A stretch of 64,000 nt of DNA. It comes from Anastrepha obliqua (taxonomy: Eukaryota; Arthropoda; Insecta; Diptera; Tephritidae). The notes beneath the pieces are model-generated. The model saw only the letters and a list, made by a program, of their open reading frames with translations, was not told the origin of the DNA and did not search any database. The first letter of the stretch is position 1. The number at the start of each line of letters is the position of its first letter. Both the position numbers and the translations under genes were made by a program. The stretch is taken from NCBI RefSeq assembly GCF_027943255.1, contig NC_072892.1, forward strand, positions 30,713,792-30,777,791. The letters are read 5' to 3'. This document shows positions 1 to 9,924 of the stretch, one piece after another.

Positions 1-93
1 GACCATGAAAATTAACACAGACTCCTTATTGCAAAAAGTCTGTCAAAGGTAATTTTAATACTTTAAACTCCGCAAACACTTTGTGATCGCAAA
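1..93. other. Flank of the first LINE insertion
   Basis: AT-rich DNA with no recognisable coding. It directly precedes the 22-bp duplicated target of the LINE that follows, so it is older sequence than that LINE. Its continuation on the other side should start at 3110. Confidence 0.5.
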
Positions 94-115
94 TAATGCA
101 CACCATACCCTATGA
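94..115. repeat. Left target-site duplication of the Jockey-like LINE
   Basis: These 22 bp, beginning taatgcacacc and ending ccctatga, recur exactly at 3088-3109. They lie directly upstream of the point where LINE coding sequence starts. The far copy sits beyond the LINE 3' end and beyond a later Harbinger insertion, so the pair brackets the whole composite. Confidence 0.75.
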
Positions 116-163
116 ATTACCCGCTGGAGTTCCTCAGGGATCAGTGCTTGGTCCTATGTTATA

Positions 164-1114
164 AAGCGTTTTTCAATAGGTGCGCTTCAACTTTTTTCCG
201 ATAGGGAGGGTGAACGACGCAATATTTTTTATTTTTCGCTTGTCATTTGTAAACTTCATTAGTATACATTTCATCATGGAACGCTACATACTTGAGCAAC
301 GATTGCAAATCGTGCAAATTTTTTATGAAAATAATCGTTCTGTTGCTGCTACTTTAAGAGCATTACGGCCAAAAAATCATCTTCAGTGATGAAGCTCACT
401 TTTGGCTCAATGGCTTTGTCAACAAGCAAAATATGCGTTACTGGGCAGAAAGCAATCCACACATGATACATGAGGCACCGTTGCATCCCGAAAAAATCGC
501 TGTTTGGTGCGGTTTACATGCCGGCGGCGTAATTGGCCCATATTTTTTCGTTGACGAGAACGATCGCCACGTTACTGTGAATGGAAATCGATACCGCGAC
601 ATGATAAACGATTATTTTTGGCCGCAATTGAATGGTATGGACTTAGACGACATGTGGTTTCAACAGGACGGGGCCACAAGCCACACAGCACACGCTACAA
701 TTGATTTGTTGAAGAGTAAGTTCGATGAGCGCATTATTTCCAGAAATGGACCGGTCGAATGGCCGCCGCGCTCGTGTGATTTGACGCCTCTAGACTATTT
801 TCTTTGCGGTTATGTGAAGTCATTGGTCTACAGTAACAAGCCGGCGACGATTTGTGAGCTCAGAGCCAATATTGAACGCGAAATTGCTGGAATTTCGGCC
901 GATTTATGCAAAAGAGTGGTCGAAAATTGGGTCCACGATTGGACTTCGTAAAACGTGCACGCGGTGGTCATACAAAAGAAATCGCGGTGGTCAGAAAAAG
1001 AAATAAATGTATATGCTCAAACTCGATAATAAAAAAAAAAAATTAGTTAAAAAAGTCAAACCGTTTGTGTTTTATTCAACAAAAAAGTTGAAGCGCTCTT
1101 ACTAAAAAACGCTT
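164..1114 (+). mobile_element. DD41D (rosa-type) mariner, internally deleted
   Basis: Terminal inverted repeats of about 33 bp begin aagcgtttttc at the left and mirror aaaaacgctt at the right. TA dinucleotides flank it at 162-163 and 1115-1116. The element is 951 bp, shorter than the roughly 1.3 kb of complete mariners, because part of the transposase is deleted. It sits between the PQG and YADD motifs of the LINE RT, so it came later than the LINE. Confidence 0.85.
276..951 (+). pseudogene. DD41D mariner transposase, HTH region joined out of frame to catalytic domain
   Basis: The ATG at 276 opens about 36 codons of N-terminal DNA-binding region (MERYILEQRLQIVQ), then the frame runs into a deletion joint near 370-385. 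From there the catalytic half is read in another frame: first Asp in FSDEAH (388-390), second in QQDGATSH (667-669), third in TPLDYF (793-795). The last two are separated by 41 residues, the DD41D signature described from Ceratitis rosa. The catalytic half is open from 433 to 951. Loss of most of the N-terminal half makes this copy non-autonomous. Confidence 0.85.
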
Positions 1115-2047
1115 TATATACTATATTGTTCAGATTTTCCAAAAGTTGAAAATTGCCAATATGCTATGTATGTACGCTGACGATATTGGTATATTCTACT
1201 CGCATGAAATCGGCGATGAAATTGTAGCAAAACTGGAGCGTGCGTTACGTAGTATTTCTGACTACATGCAGAATTGGAAAATTAAACTGAATACTGGAAA
1301 AACACAAGCCATCTTTTTCACCAGGAAAATAAGTCCTTGTTATTTGTCAAGCACCAGATTAAGACTAGACACTCATCAAATATCATGGGAGAAATCTGTT
1401 AAGTACCGCGGGGTAGTTTTTGATAAAAAACTGACTTACAGTGATCATGTTAAATATATAACAGAAAAAGTTAATATATGTAGCTATTAAAATGCTATAC
1501 CCGCTGATTAACAGAAACTCCAACTTGAGCAAAGAAAATAAATTGGTAATTTACAATTCTATTTTCTTATCTATAATATTATATGCTTGCCCAGCATGGG
1601 GTCTAACTGCAAAATCTCATATTAAAAAGTTGCAAGTATGTATGTCAAAACAAAGTTCTCAAAATGATGCTAGGGCTACCCTGGGATTTTTCCACTAGAA
1701 GGCTCCATATCGAGGCAAACGTAAACATGGTAAATGAACAAATTGAAAAATTTACCGAACGGTTTAAAATTCGTTGTAGTATATCAGACAATACATTGAT
1801 CTCAAATCTTTTTAATTAATGTAATTTACTCATACAAAAAGGAAGAAAAATAGCTTGTTTATTCATAGTGGAGGTTTTTTAAAATAGTAGTTCTTTTCCT
1901 CCGAAATTTACCTGTAAAATGACGAAAATCCGTGATAACAAAAATATGTTGTAGAATTAAGGTTTAGTTGCCATATTCTGTAAGTTGTGCTATAATTATT
2001 GATGTAACATCTTTTGTCTACTTAAATAAAAATCTATCTACATCTAA

Positions 2048-3087
2048 GGGTGCGTGCATGTCAGAGCTGTGATAAGCGATAAGAGCGTCGATAAGAGCAG
2101 CGACAAAAGCATAGCGTCGAGCTTTAGTTTTGTGTGGTGTATACAACAGAGCTGCGATAAGAGCGTTAGTTGCATTTGCAATTTAAGTTTTGAAAAGTGA
2201 AGAGCTATAATATTTATAATAATGAGTGCTTCAGAGGAAGAAAATATGTTGTTGTTGACGCCTACTGCTGCATATTATCATCTACATAATACTGTAAGGG
2301 TAAAACGTCAGTTTTCGGCGCATCCTATAAACCAAGCAAGACTAGAACTCGGAGAATTTCACCATCTCTATAATAGTTTAGAATTTAGAATTTTAGCTAC
2401 AGCCATTCAAACCAACCCAACCTTAGCTGACGTTATAATTAAGTGCATTTGCTTACTGCATAATATAATTATTGATAGAGAAGGAATTGAGCACCATTTG
2501 ACTCAAAACTGGACTTCAGTACCTAGAAATATTGCATTAAACCAAACTGTTGTAGGGCGACAGAATCAAAATGCAGAAAATATTCGCAATATACAAAATA
2601 CTTTTGTCATAATCCAATTTAATAAATATGAAATAATGACACAATAACAAAAAAATAACCGTTTTAATGCGACAAACAAAAAGAAATATATACTTGTACA
2701 TGCTCAAACGAAAGTAAACGGTAAATTTTTGTTGTTACTATTATTATTAATTACTATGTATTATTGATGTTTGAGCAACAATTTTACAATAAAAAACATG
2801 AAAACATATTATTGCACTTACTTGTTGTGGTGATTTGGATCTTTTTGATCCCGAATTGCAGGTTTTAAAAATACTGCACTTATAAAATCTTCTGTGTCCA
2901 TCATCGATAATAGCGAAGAAATTACTAACCTACAATTTCTACGCTCTTATCGATGATAGCGAGCGAAGAGTGAGTTAGCGCGCTGCTCCGACATGCACAC
3001 TTCTATTAAAATACATGCATTAATTTTCTACGCTTCGCTCTTATCGACGCTCTTATCGCTTATCGCATCTCTGACATGCACGCACCC
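2048..3087 (+). mobile_element. PIF/Harbinger DNA transposon, internally deleted
   Basis: Inverted ends begin gggtgcgtgcatgtcagag and finish ctgacatgcacgcaccc. TAA is duplicated at 2045-2047 and 3088-3090, matching the 3-bp TWA target of PIF/Harbinger elements. Both ends carry repeated gataagagcg-like words. At 1,040 bp it is far below autonomous length and lacks the separate Myb-like ORF of the family, so it needs help from elsewhere. Confidence 0.8.
2222..2647 (+). pseudogene. Harbinger transposase remnant: N-terminus fused to C-terminus
   Basis: A 141-codon open frame. Residues about 25-55 (KRQFSAHPINQARLELGEFH) resemble the N-terminus of Harbinger nucleases. Residues from about 60 on (EFRILATAIQT ... 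KCICLLHNIIID) match the C-terminal end of the DDE_4 nuclease. The catalytic middle is missing and the joint keeps the frame open. It can have no nuclease activity. Family assignment comes from motif recognition. Confidence 0.7.
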
Positions 3088-3154
3088 TAATGCACACCAT
3101 ACCCTATGATCAGAAAGCACCGGGAATGTTTAAATAAAACACAACTGAGTTAAA

Positions 3155-3655
3155 TTTCAGGCAAATTTATTTTATCTCCTTTAAAATATGACCCTTCTGA
3201 AGCAACACACATGCGCCAACGTTTAACCCAGTCCTCCATGCACCCCTGGTAGGCCGACGAAGGGATGGCCTTCAGCTCCTTCGTCGCATTCTCTTTGATC
3301 TCCTCTATCGACTGAAATCACCTTCCACGAAGTGGTAACGCCAAAGTCGCACGGGGCCATATCAGGTGATACTTGTACGATGGTATTTACTTGGTGTTTG
3401 GTCAAATAATCCAGCACAATTTGGGCTCGGTGCGATAGCGCGTTATCATCATGCAAAATGCAAGAATTGTTTGCCCACATTTCCGGCCGTTTGCGACGTA
3501 CAGCATCTTTCAAACGCTTCAAAACGGATAAATACTAGTCTTTATTGACTGTCTGGTTCGATGGAAGGTACTCTTGGTGCACTACGCCTTGGCCATCGAA
3601 GAAAACAGTCAACCCGGTACTTTTTGATCATAAGGTTTTCCAATACCACCTTCTC
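3155..3655 (-). pseudogene. mariner transposase, C-terminal half relic
   Basis: Read on the minus strand, the stretch contains LTVFFDGQG-like, QEYLPSNQTV-like and RRKRPEMWANN segments, then a degraded second-Asp motif (HDDNALSHRAQ) and third-Asp motif (SPDMAPCDF), followed by a KRWRMCVAS-like tail near 3190-3230. Several residues before SPDMAPCDF are missing and the frame shifts after it. The N-terminal half is absent. This is a DD34D-type mariner long dead; no convincing TIR pair was found. Confidence 0.65.
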
Positions 3656-3810
3656 AATCATTTTAGTTAGTCATTCATTCATTTTGTAGAGTTGTCTTTT
3701 CTTAGAATCTTTCTGTACCAATTTCCTCTAATATCCCAACGCATTGGTGTGTCTATAGACGAGTCTTAAACTTTCTTTTCTAAACAAAAAGCAGATAAAT
3801 TTGCAGAAAA

Positions 3811-4156
3811 ATGTATAATTAAAAAAAAAAAAAAATAAATAATTGGCGCGTACACTTCTGTTAGGTGTTTGGCCGAACTCCTCCTCCTATTTGTGGTGTG
3901 CGTCTTGATGTTGTTCCACAAATGGAGGGACCTACAGTTTAAAGCTGACTCCGAACGGCAGATATTTTTATGAGGAGCTTTTTCATGGCAGAAATCCTCT
4001 CGGAGGTTTGCCATTGCCTGCAGAGGGGCGACCGCTATTAGAAAAATGTTTTTATTAATTTTGCTTTCACCGAGATTCGAACCAACGATCTCTCAGTGAG
4101 TTCCGAATGGTAATCACGCACCAACCCATTCGGCCACCGCGGCCGCATGTATAATT
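3811..4156 (-). mobile_element. tRNA-derived SINE, copy 1, with 10-bp target duplication
   Basis: On the minus strand it opens with gcggccgcggtggccgaatg, a box A-like word, followed about 50 bp on by box B-like ggttcgaatctcgg. A body shared with copies at 32851 and 46401 follows (words such as gaggatttctgccatg and ccatttgtggaacaac), then an A-rich tail at 3821-3835. The 10-bp word atgtataatt flanks it at 3811-3820 and 4147-4156. RNA polymerase III promoter boxes and the body shared between copies show it moved by LINE machinery. Confidence 0.8.
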
Positions 4157-4440
4157 TTACTACTGGTATTATTCTAGTCAATAAGGAACTAGTATGATTT
4201 CTTCTTTTAAATACCAGTTTCTGAATTAGAATGTTTCCATACTGCTTTGGCTTTTCCCTGCAGGGTATTTAAATGTATAAGAACAGACACACGCAGCACT
4301 TGTGTCAGCGAAAGTGTTTTTTTTTTGACTAAAACTTTTTCGACAAGTCAAATATGATGTTAATGAAACGATCAAATATGTATGTAGTTGTGTAAGTGGA
4401 ATGCTCCCAATTAGATTTTGACACTTTTTTGTTTGTTTTG
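4157..4440. other. Region without recognisable features
   Basis: AT-rich sequence with T-runs. No ORF or repeat boundary that I can support. Confidence 0.4.
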
Positions 4441-5175
4441 TACGAGCATTAAAAGCCCTTACCTCGTCAGTGTTGGACTTTAACCTGAACTATACCTTCC
4501 ACCGTCTAAGTACCGATGCCTTACCGGCGCTACCGTTAAGTACATTGTCGGTAAGCGGTTTGAATACCATGATCTACGTCACTTACTCTTCAAATGCGGC
4601 CCGTCGAAAGTTGCATGTACTTTAATCTTCCCACAGTTTTTCTTATTTCAGAAAGAAAGATCGCCAGTTCGGACTATCCGCTCCCCCCACCATACTTGCC
4701 TCACATGGATTTAGTTCTTTCCCTTTTCTAGTTAGTTCTAGTTTTTTTTCTTTGGCGAGTATTGTCGGTTCAGCTGCCACTAATACTGCTTCACTCCCTT
4801 CTGTATGATTTAATTCATGTCGCATATCCTTGATTGCTGATGAAATCTAATCTCACGTATACTTTGAAGTCATCATGACACTGACTAAATTTTCTGATTT
4901 TGCGGCCAAATCGCAACTGCTCGTCGCGAATCATACAAAATCAGAGACATACAAAAAACACAAGGCTTATCTCTTCCTTTGATATACTGGACATAGATGC
5001 ACTTCTGATAGCAACGATTACCTATCAGGAATTGCATTACTATAACTTCAATGTAACCATTTTTCGATGTTTGGGATTATCGTCCAAGTCCACTTTCCTT
5101 TGTCGGGGTTTCCCAACGCTTCTGCCATTTTCGTAAGTGTAGCCTTTTCGTTTTCTAAAATAGCTGTTATGTTAA
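4440..5175 (-). repeat. Repeat X, copy 1 (unrecognised, formerly coding-like)
   Basis: The minus strand matches, block after block, the plus strand at 19560-21065. Shared blocks include cagtgtcacattaacataa, ggcagaagc, gtggacttagacgataatcc-type sequence, gccttgtgttt, and tcagtgtcatgatgacttc. Short open stretches (VDLDDNP; RHELNHTEGSEAVL) suggest an old gag/ORF1-like coding region, but I do not recognise the family. The R1 RT on the same strand stops abruptly where X begins. Confidence 0.55.
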
Positions 5176-5179
5176 TGTG

Positions 5180-6745
5180 ACACTGGCACTTTTACACGTA
5201 TACTCTCGCTCGTCCTTCCGTCAATACATCGATGGACGTCATGCCTGCGATCACCGAGCAGGCTTCGTCCAGCGGCAGCTTCGTCTGAGATCTTTTTGTT
5301 TGCGCTTATCTCCCTCAATGCAAAATGTCTGTACAAGGCCTCGTATAGTCTTCTATATGTTTGGACTTCCAAGGTATTCGGCCATACTAAAGAGGCATTT
5401 AGCAGAATGGATGTGATGACGCCATGTGCGGAAGCATCTAGAAAATGTATCGTATATTCTTGACGCTTTGCGAGTTATATACCACGCATGGAGCCCAACA
5501 CTGAGCCAGTGGTCAATCATAACACCCAGATATTTTAGCTGACGAGATGATTTAAATTCATTTATGCCTATGCCGGAAGAGGCTACCTCTGGTTTCTTGC
5601 GGGTACTTATGAAGACCGCTTCTGTTTACTCCGCTGCAATGAATAAACCTACTCTATCCAGTCAGGTTATTACGCTTGCAATAGCAGCGTTTGCTTCATC
5701 GCTAAAAGGTAGGCTCCAATTACCATAGCTATGTCATCCGCAAAGCCAATGATGTGTACTGTATCTGTGGGGAGGGTCCCCGCAGCGGTGCAGGGGTTAG
5801 AATATGCCCGAGGTAAGGTATGCCTGCCGTAAAAGGCGACTAAAATCTAGGTTTGCCAGTGCCTGAGTAGTATGGGTGCTCAACTGGCAGTGTCTTCGGG
5901 TACGATGTCTTACCGGAGACCTTAACTCGGTACCACGGGGAACAGGAGCCCTCAGAGTTCGCTCTGACCTGTTCTATGGGAACGGGCCTTCGGGGAGGTT
6001 TTCGTGGTGGCTGTGGTTGAGACCTAAAGCGCGGGTAAGTCTTTGGCTCGACGTAGAGTTGCAATTTAACCAGGTGCCGGGACCCATAGAACGGCAGAGG
6101 TATGGGTAGGCCTCGAGCCCTACCAAGGTGGTTAGTGTGCCCATGCCACACTGCCAATTGGTATCCTTAAATGCTTCGGCATTTTTGGGGCGCCGATCAA
6201 CGCATTGTATTGATCCGTGTGCCTTTGGGTACCGTGGGTTGGAGCTGTCGCCAGCAGGCACTCACGTAAAAAACACTGGACGCTGTATCTGTGGGGAGTG
6301 GGAGGTGAAACACTTCATTGTATTTACTTAATATTCCAAAGTGTGAAGCCTAACACTGAGCCCTGCGGCACACCTGCTGTAATCTCATAACTCTTTAATC
6401 TGCGATGTCATATTCCAGAACTCTATTGCTCATATAGCTTCTGATAATATTGAAAATGTAAGCCAGGATAGCTAGCATTTTAAGTGCGTTAAGGAGGTGT
6501 CCCCAGTCTACTGAGTTGAAGACATTTTTCACGCTCAAGGTCACGACTGCATAGTATTGTTTTTTACCGCTCCTCCAGCGATTGCCTGCTATCGCGTCCT
6601 TAGCAATTGAGACTACCGCTGTTGTGTTGCCGCTGCCGTATACCTTAGTTTTCGGAAACCATACTCGTACGGGGATAGCACCGTCTCCCAGTAATAAATG
6701 TAATGCGGTTCCAAGGGATAAATTTCATAATCGCAGTGATTGTTA
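5180..6745 (-). pseudogene. R1-clade LINE reverse transcriptase, split by a 508-bp insert
   Basis: From 6745 downward on the minus strand: VKNVFNSVDWGHLLNALKM (early palm), AGVPQGSVLGFTLWNI (about 6335-6385), then, past the insert at 5775-6282, the catalytic IIGFADDIAMV (about 5725-5757), a KSSRQLKYLGV segment, and a C-terminal VIAGMTSIDVL near 5220-5270. The motif order and spelling fit R1/LOA-type RT; R1 is favoured. Several stops and frameshifts are present. Coding ends abruptly at about 5180 against repeat X, so the zinc-finger C-terminus is missing. Confidence 0.75.
5775..6282 (+). mobile_element. LINE 5'UTR-like insert with 16-bp target duplication
   Basis: The word ctgtatctgtggggag occurs at 5759-5774 and 6283-6298. 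Removing the insert and one copy restores a continuous RT frame on the minus strand leading into FADD. The insert is GC-rich relative to its surroundings and begins with gttagaatatgcccgaggta, followed by atgcctgccgtaaaaggcga. The same motif set opens the block at 18410. It is read here as 5' leader sequence of a LINE that inserted without its body, or a SINE derived from one. Confidence 0.65.
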
Positions 6746-7955
6746 AATGCACAGGATCTGGCCTTTAGTGTCACAAATCGCAGGACGCGCACAGATCAGT
6801 TACGAGGAGTGCTGAGCAGGCAAGAAGTGAAGTGGTACCAAGATCGAAGTTTAAGTACAATTTAATAAAAATTTTCCTAAAAAATTTCCCTTTGCTTCAC
6901 TCATCCTTAATACCTTGAGCATTAGTTAATCTTAGGGCAACGCATTTTTTCTTTAGCTTCTTGAAAGATCCTTATCGTAGTCTGTTGTATATTGTATTGT
7001 ACAGGCTTTCAGTATGGAAATAATGAGATTAGTTGTAAAATTGGGCCAAATCTGAGATCATCTGATTTTAACCACTTTTTTCTGTCGTACAGGCGGTAGC
7101 TGCCAAAGTGCAAATAATGGATAAGAGACCGGCCGTCGACTGGCTGCAACGCATTTTTTGCTGTAGACACATTTCAACGGAGCCATGCCTCATTATATGT
7201 ATCTCATTATATTGTTGAATCACCGTTATCAGTTCTTCGGCTAGAAATCGTACAAAATAATTACTCTTCCTGCCATTTCTGTGATCAAATAAAGAAGTTT
7301 CAAAACTTTTTTTATTGTTTTATGAAGACGAGAAAATTCCACTGCTTATCGAGCAACTATGTTTAGCGCATTCCAGAGCATTGTGGTTAAAAATAACTTC
7401 AATTAACTATACAATTCGTTGACAAATGATTCGCGTTGCCAATAATTAAGGCGGGGCAGACAAATGTGTGCGACTTACGAGCTGATAAGTCATTTGCTCT
7501 TGAACTTCGGAATGGAATGAACGATTTGACAAAAATTACATTTTATTATATTCATTAGATTACATTCCATATGACTTATCGCAGCTTACGCTGAACAAAA
7601 TTAGTATTTACCATTGCCGATTAGTGAGAAGTTAAATTTGAGTCACAATACCAAAATTTTCTACGAATAATTTTTTCCTGTAAAAAATTCTCTTCCAACA
7701 AATCATCGCCTCTTTGAAGTAGGTACCATAATCATTGCATTTGGCGGTAGCACAGTTGTCAGCGACTTACCGTTTTCTGTACTTTTATTAATTTTTTTTT
7801 CTGCACGATGGCCACGTAACCTAAACAAAGATTGAATGCCTGAAAGTAGATTCTGCTTTTTATTTCAAATGAATGCCTAACACTTAAACACTAAATATAT
7901 TTATGCAGTATGATTCAAGAAATTTTTAAATTAATAAAAGAAAATGATTTAAAAC
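6746..7955. other. 1.2-kb AT-rich region, nothing recognised
   Basis: No ORF with recognisable content, no TIR pair, no SINE boxes. It may be host intergenic DNA or very old repeat. Confidence 0.4.
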
Positions 7956-8874
7956 TAGGGTAGATTAGGTTTGGCAGCCACATCGCACATAGAGACAGCG
8001 ATGGCACTTAGATCACGAAATGGGTCCGTAGTGAGCCGTAGGGGCTGGGCTACATTTCCCTTTCTATATTGCACCATCCTGAGCTTTGGACAAAGCGTAA
8101 GAGGTTGTTGATACGAAAAGTGTATAGATCATCCATATTCATTAACACTCATAACGAAACATCGGTCAAAATGACCGATAGTGAATTTCGTGCTGGAATA
8201 GTGGCTAAACTGCTTGACCTTGACAGTTGCCCCTCCTCCTACCTTCCTCCCTCCCCCTACCATCGCCACTGAACAGGCTTTCATTTAGTTGGCGTGACGC
8301 TTTTGTCTTGTGCACATCCCAAGTTCGATTTCGGTCGGTCAGATTTACCGTGTGTTTCGCTTACTCGCTGGTGACTATACTTTTTTAGTTATAAACTGTA
8401 ACATTTCACACTTTTATCATAAAATGGCTAGTCGTGATTTCAGTAGAAGTGTACGGCCTACTGACCCGGACTTTGGTGATCGGATTCAAAGGTTGATGGC
8501 TAATGCAGACAGTGATAACGATAGTGATTTCAGCGTGATCGACGATTCAGATGCCGATCCGGACTTTGTCATCTCAGACCACGAGGACCAAGTCATACCA
8601 GGAACACCTAGTTCTTCAGAAAGTGAAGAAGATGATATTGTGAATCTACATAATAATGTGGACAACATAATAAATGCAGTTGCTGAAGGAATTGATCATC
8701 TTCCTGAGTACTTTTTGGAGCGAATGAAAAAAAATGAAACCGGGCCTCCAAATGCATGGAAAAGTGACCCACCTCCAAGAAATGTACGAACTCCAGCCAG
8801 AAATATTATTTTGACTAGACTACCAGCAATAAGACCAACTGCAAGATCTTTAGGCAACAATCCTGAAAAGAAAG

Positions 8875-9924
8875 GTAGGTAGGTAGGTAAGATGGCAAGA
8901 GTACCCCAGGTACGCTACAAGTAGCACTTACGTGCCGTTTTGATACCATAGAGTGCACCACTACCTGTGAAAGGATTAAGGGAGGAGATAAGCCCGTCTA
9001 CAGCCATTCAGTGCTGTTGATGTAGCGGAGGAGAGAAAAGGGATCTAGGCTGGAGAATTTCATCAAGTCATCCCCAAAGGGGACGCTGAGGAATCTCAAG
9101 CGCTTAGCCGCCAAAGCCGGACATCTGCAGAGAAAGTGTTCCACAGTCTCTTTCTCTGTAGGATCCCCACAGCTTCTGCAATGGGGGTTGTACGGAATTC
9201 CAAGCTTCTCCGCGTGAGTCCCGATCACCCAGTGGCCAGTGATCACCGCGATGAGTTTGGAAATTGAATGGCGGGGGGTTCCCATCACCTTAAGCGTTCT
9301 GTTTATGTCGTATTGAGGCCATAGTGCTTTTGAAATGGCACACGATGAGACAGACCTCCATCTGTCTTGCGCTTTTCTTAGAAAGAAGTTGTGTAGTTTC
9401 CCTTTAACGACGGCCAAGGGGATACCGATGTCTGAGTAGAGGGCAGCTGGACTCGGTTTTGCCGCCCCCTTCCTGGCAAGCTCATCGGCAATTTCATTTC
9501 CCTCTATATTCCTGTGCCCAGGAACCCAGATGAGGGAGATGTTTCCTGCCCGTTCGAGGCGTTTAAGTTCCTCCTTACAGGAGTTTACGAGAAGAGAGCT
9601 GCAATGCGGCGACGACAGTGCCTTAATTGCAGCTTGGCTATCGGAAAAAATATTTATGTCTCCCTCCCAACAGCGATCCCGAAGCATTTTGCATGCCTGC
9701 AGGATCGCGAAGACCTCTGCTTGAAAGACGCTGCTTGTCTCCGGCAGTTTATAGGAGACCGAGATGTTGGCTGATTTGGAGTAGACCCCCGCTCCCACTC
9801 CAGACTCCATTTTGGATCCGTCAGTGAAAACAGAGGCCTCTATATCCGCAACAACTCGCCCCTCTTTCCAATCTTGCCTGCTCGGAAAGATAGCCCTAGC
9901 ACAACCCTCCAAGCACAGTTTGCG
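8875..9924 (-). mobile_element. 5'-truncated RNase H LINE inside piggyBac
   Basis: The 10-bp word gaaaagaaag is duplicated at 8865-8874 and 9925-9934. Removing the insert rejoins the piggyBac frame as PEKKEVWKLFF. The minus-strand 3' end is a run of ctacctacc repeats (8875-8888), a tail style shared with the LINE ending near 47990. It entered after piggyBac, which itself had entered another RNase H LINE. Confidence 0.85.
8998..9924 (-). pseudogene. LINE RNase H plus C-terminal zinc motif, open frame
   Basis: A continuous minus-strand frame of about 308 codons runs from the truncated 5' end to a stop at 8998; the first Met is at 9912. RNase H motifs are all present in order: FTDGSKM, FQAEVFAI, IFSDSQAAIKAL, WVPGHRNIEGNEIADELARK. 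A CRSCGDPTEKETVEHFLCRC zinc-binding tail follows. No internal stop. The upstream RT and endonuclease were lost at insertion, so it is a fragment despite the open frame. The open state suggests recent arrival compared with the outer LINE. Confidence 0.85.

Larger units (their letters stand above)
123..1819 (+). pseudogene. LINE reverse transcriptase, interrupted and frameshifted
   Basis: The fragment starts at the RT motif AGVPQGSVLGPML (about 123-161), is cut by the mariner, and resumes at 1117. The catalytic YADD box is encoded at 1173-1184, followed by the thumb and connection region and a C-terminal tail to the stop near 1819. A tandem atgt duplication just before YADD (1166-1173) shifts the frame by 4 bp, and a stop near 1488 breaks the next stretch. 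The enzyme would copy element RNA at a nicked genomic target. This copy cannot make it. Confidence 0.75.
116..2044 (+). mobile_element. 5'-truncated Jockey-like non-LTR retrotransposon (LINE)
   Basis: What remains is the 3' half of the RT gene, the C-terminal region and a 3'UTR ending in short aataaaaatctatcta-type sequence. The element begins inside the RT, as expected when reverse transcription stops early. It is split by a DD41D mariner at 164-1114, with a TA duplication at 162-163 and 1115-1116. Clade assignment to Jockey rests on the RT motif spelling and is inference. A 22-bp target duplication brackets it. Confidence 0.75.

Noticed and set aside
5840..6331. Four overlapping ORFs on both strands in the GC-rich insert
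   Set aside because: They overlap each other in different frames in a high-GC leader sequence with few stops. None resembles a known protein and the insert is explained as non-coding LINE leader.
9514..9827. Three plus-strand ORFs of 64-86 codons
   Set aside because: Shadows of the open RNase H frame on the minus strand.
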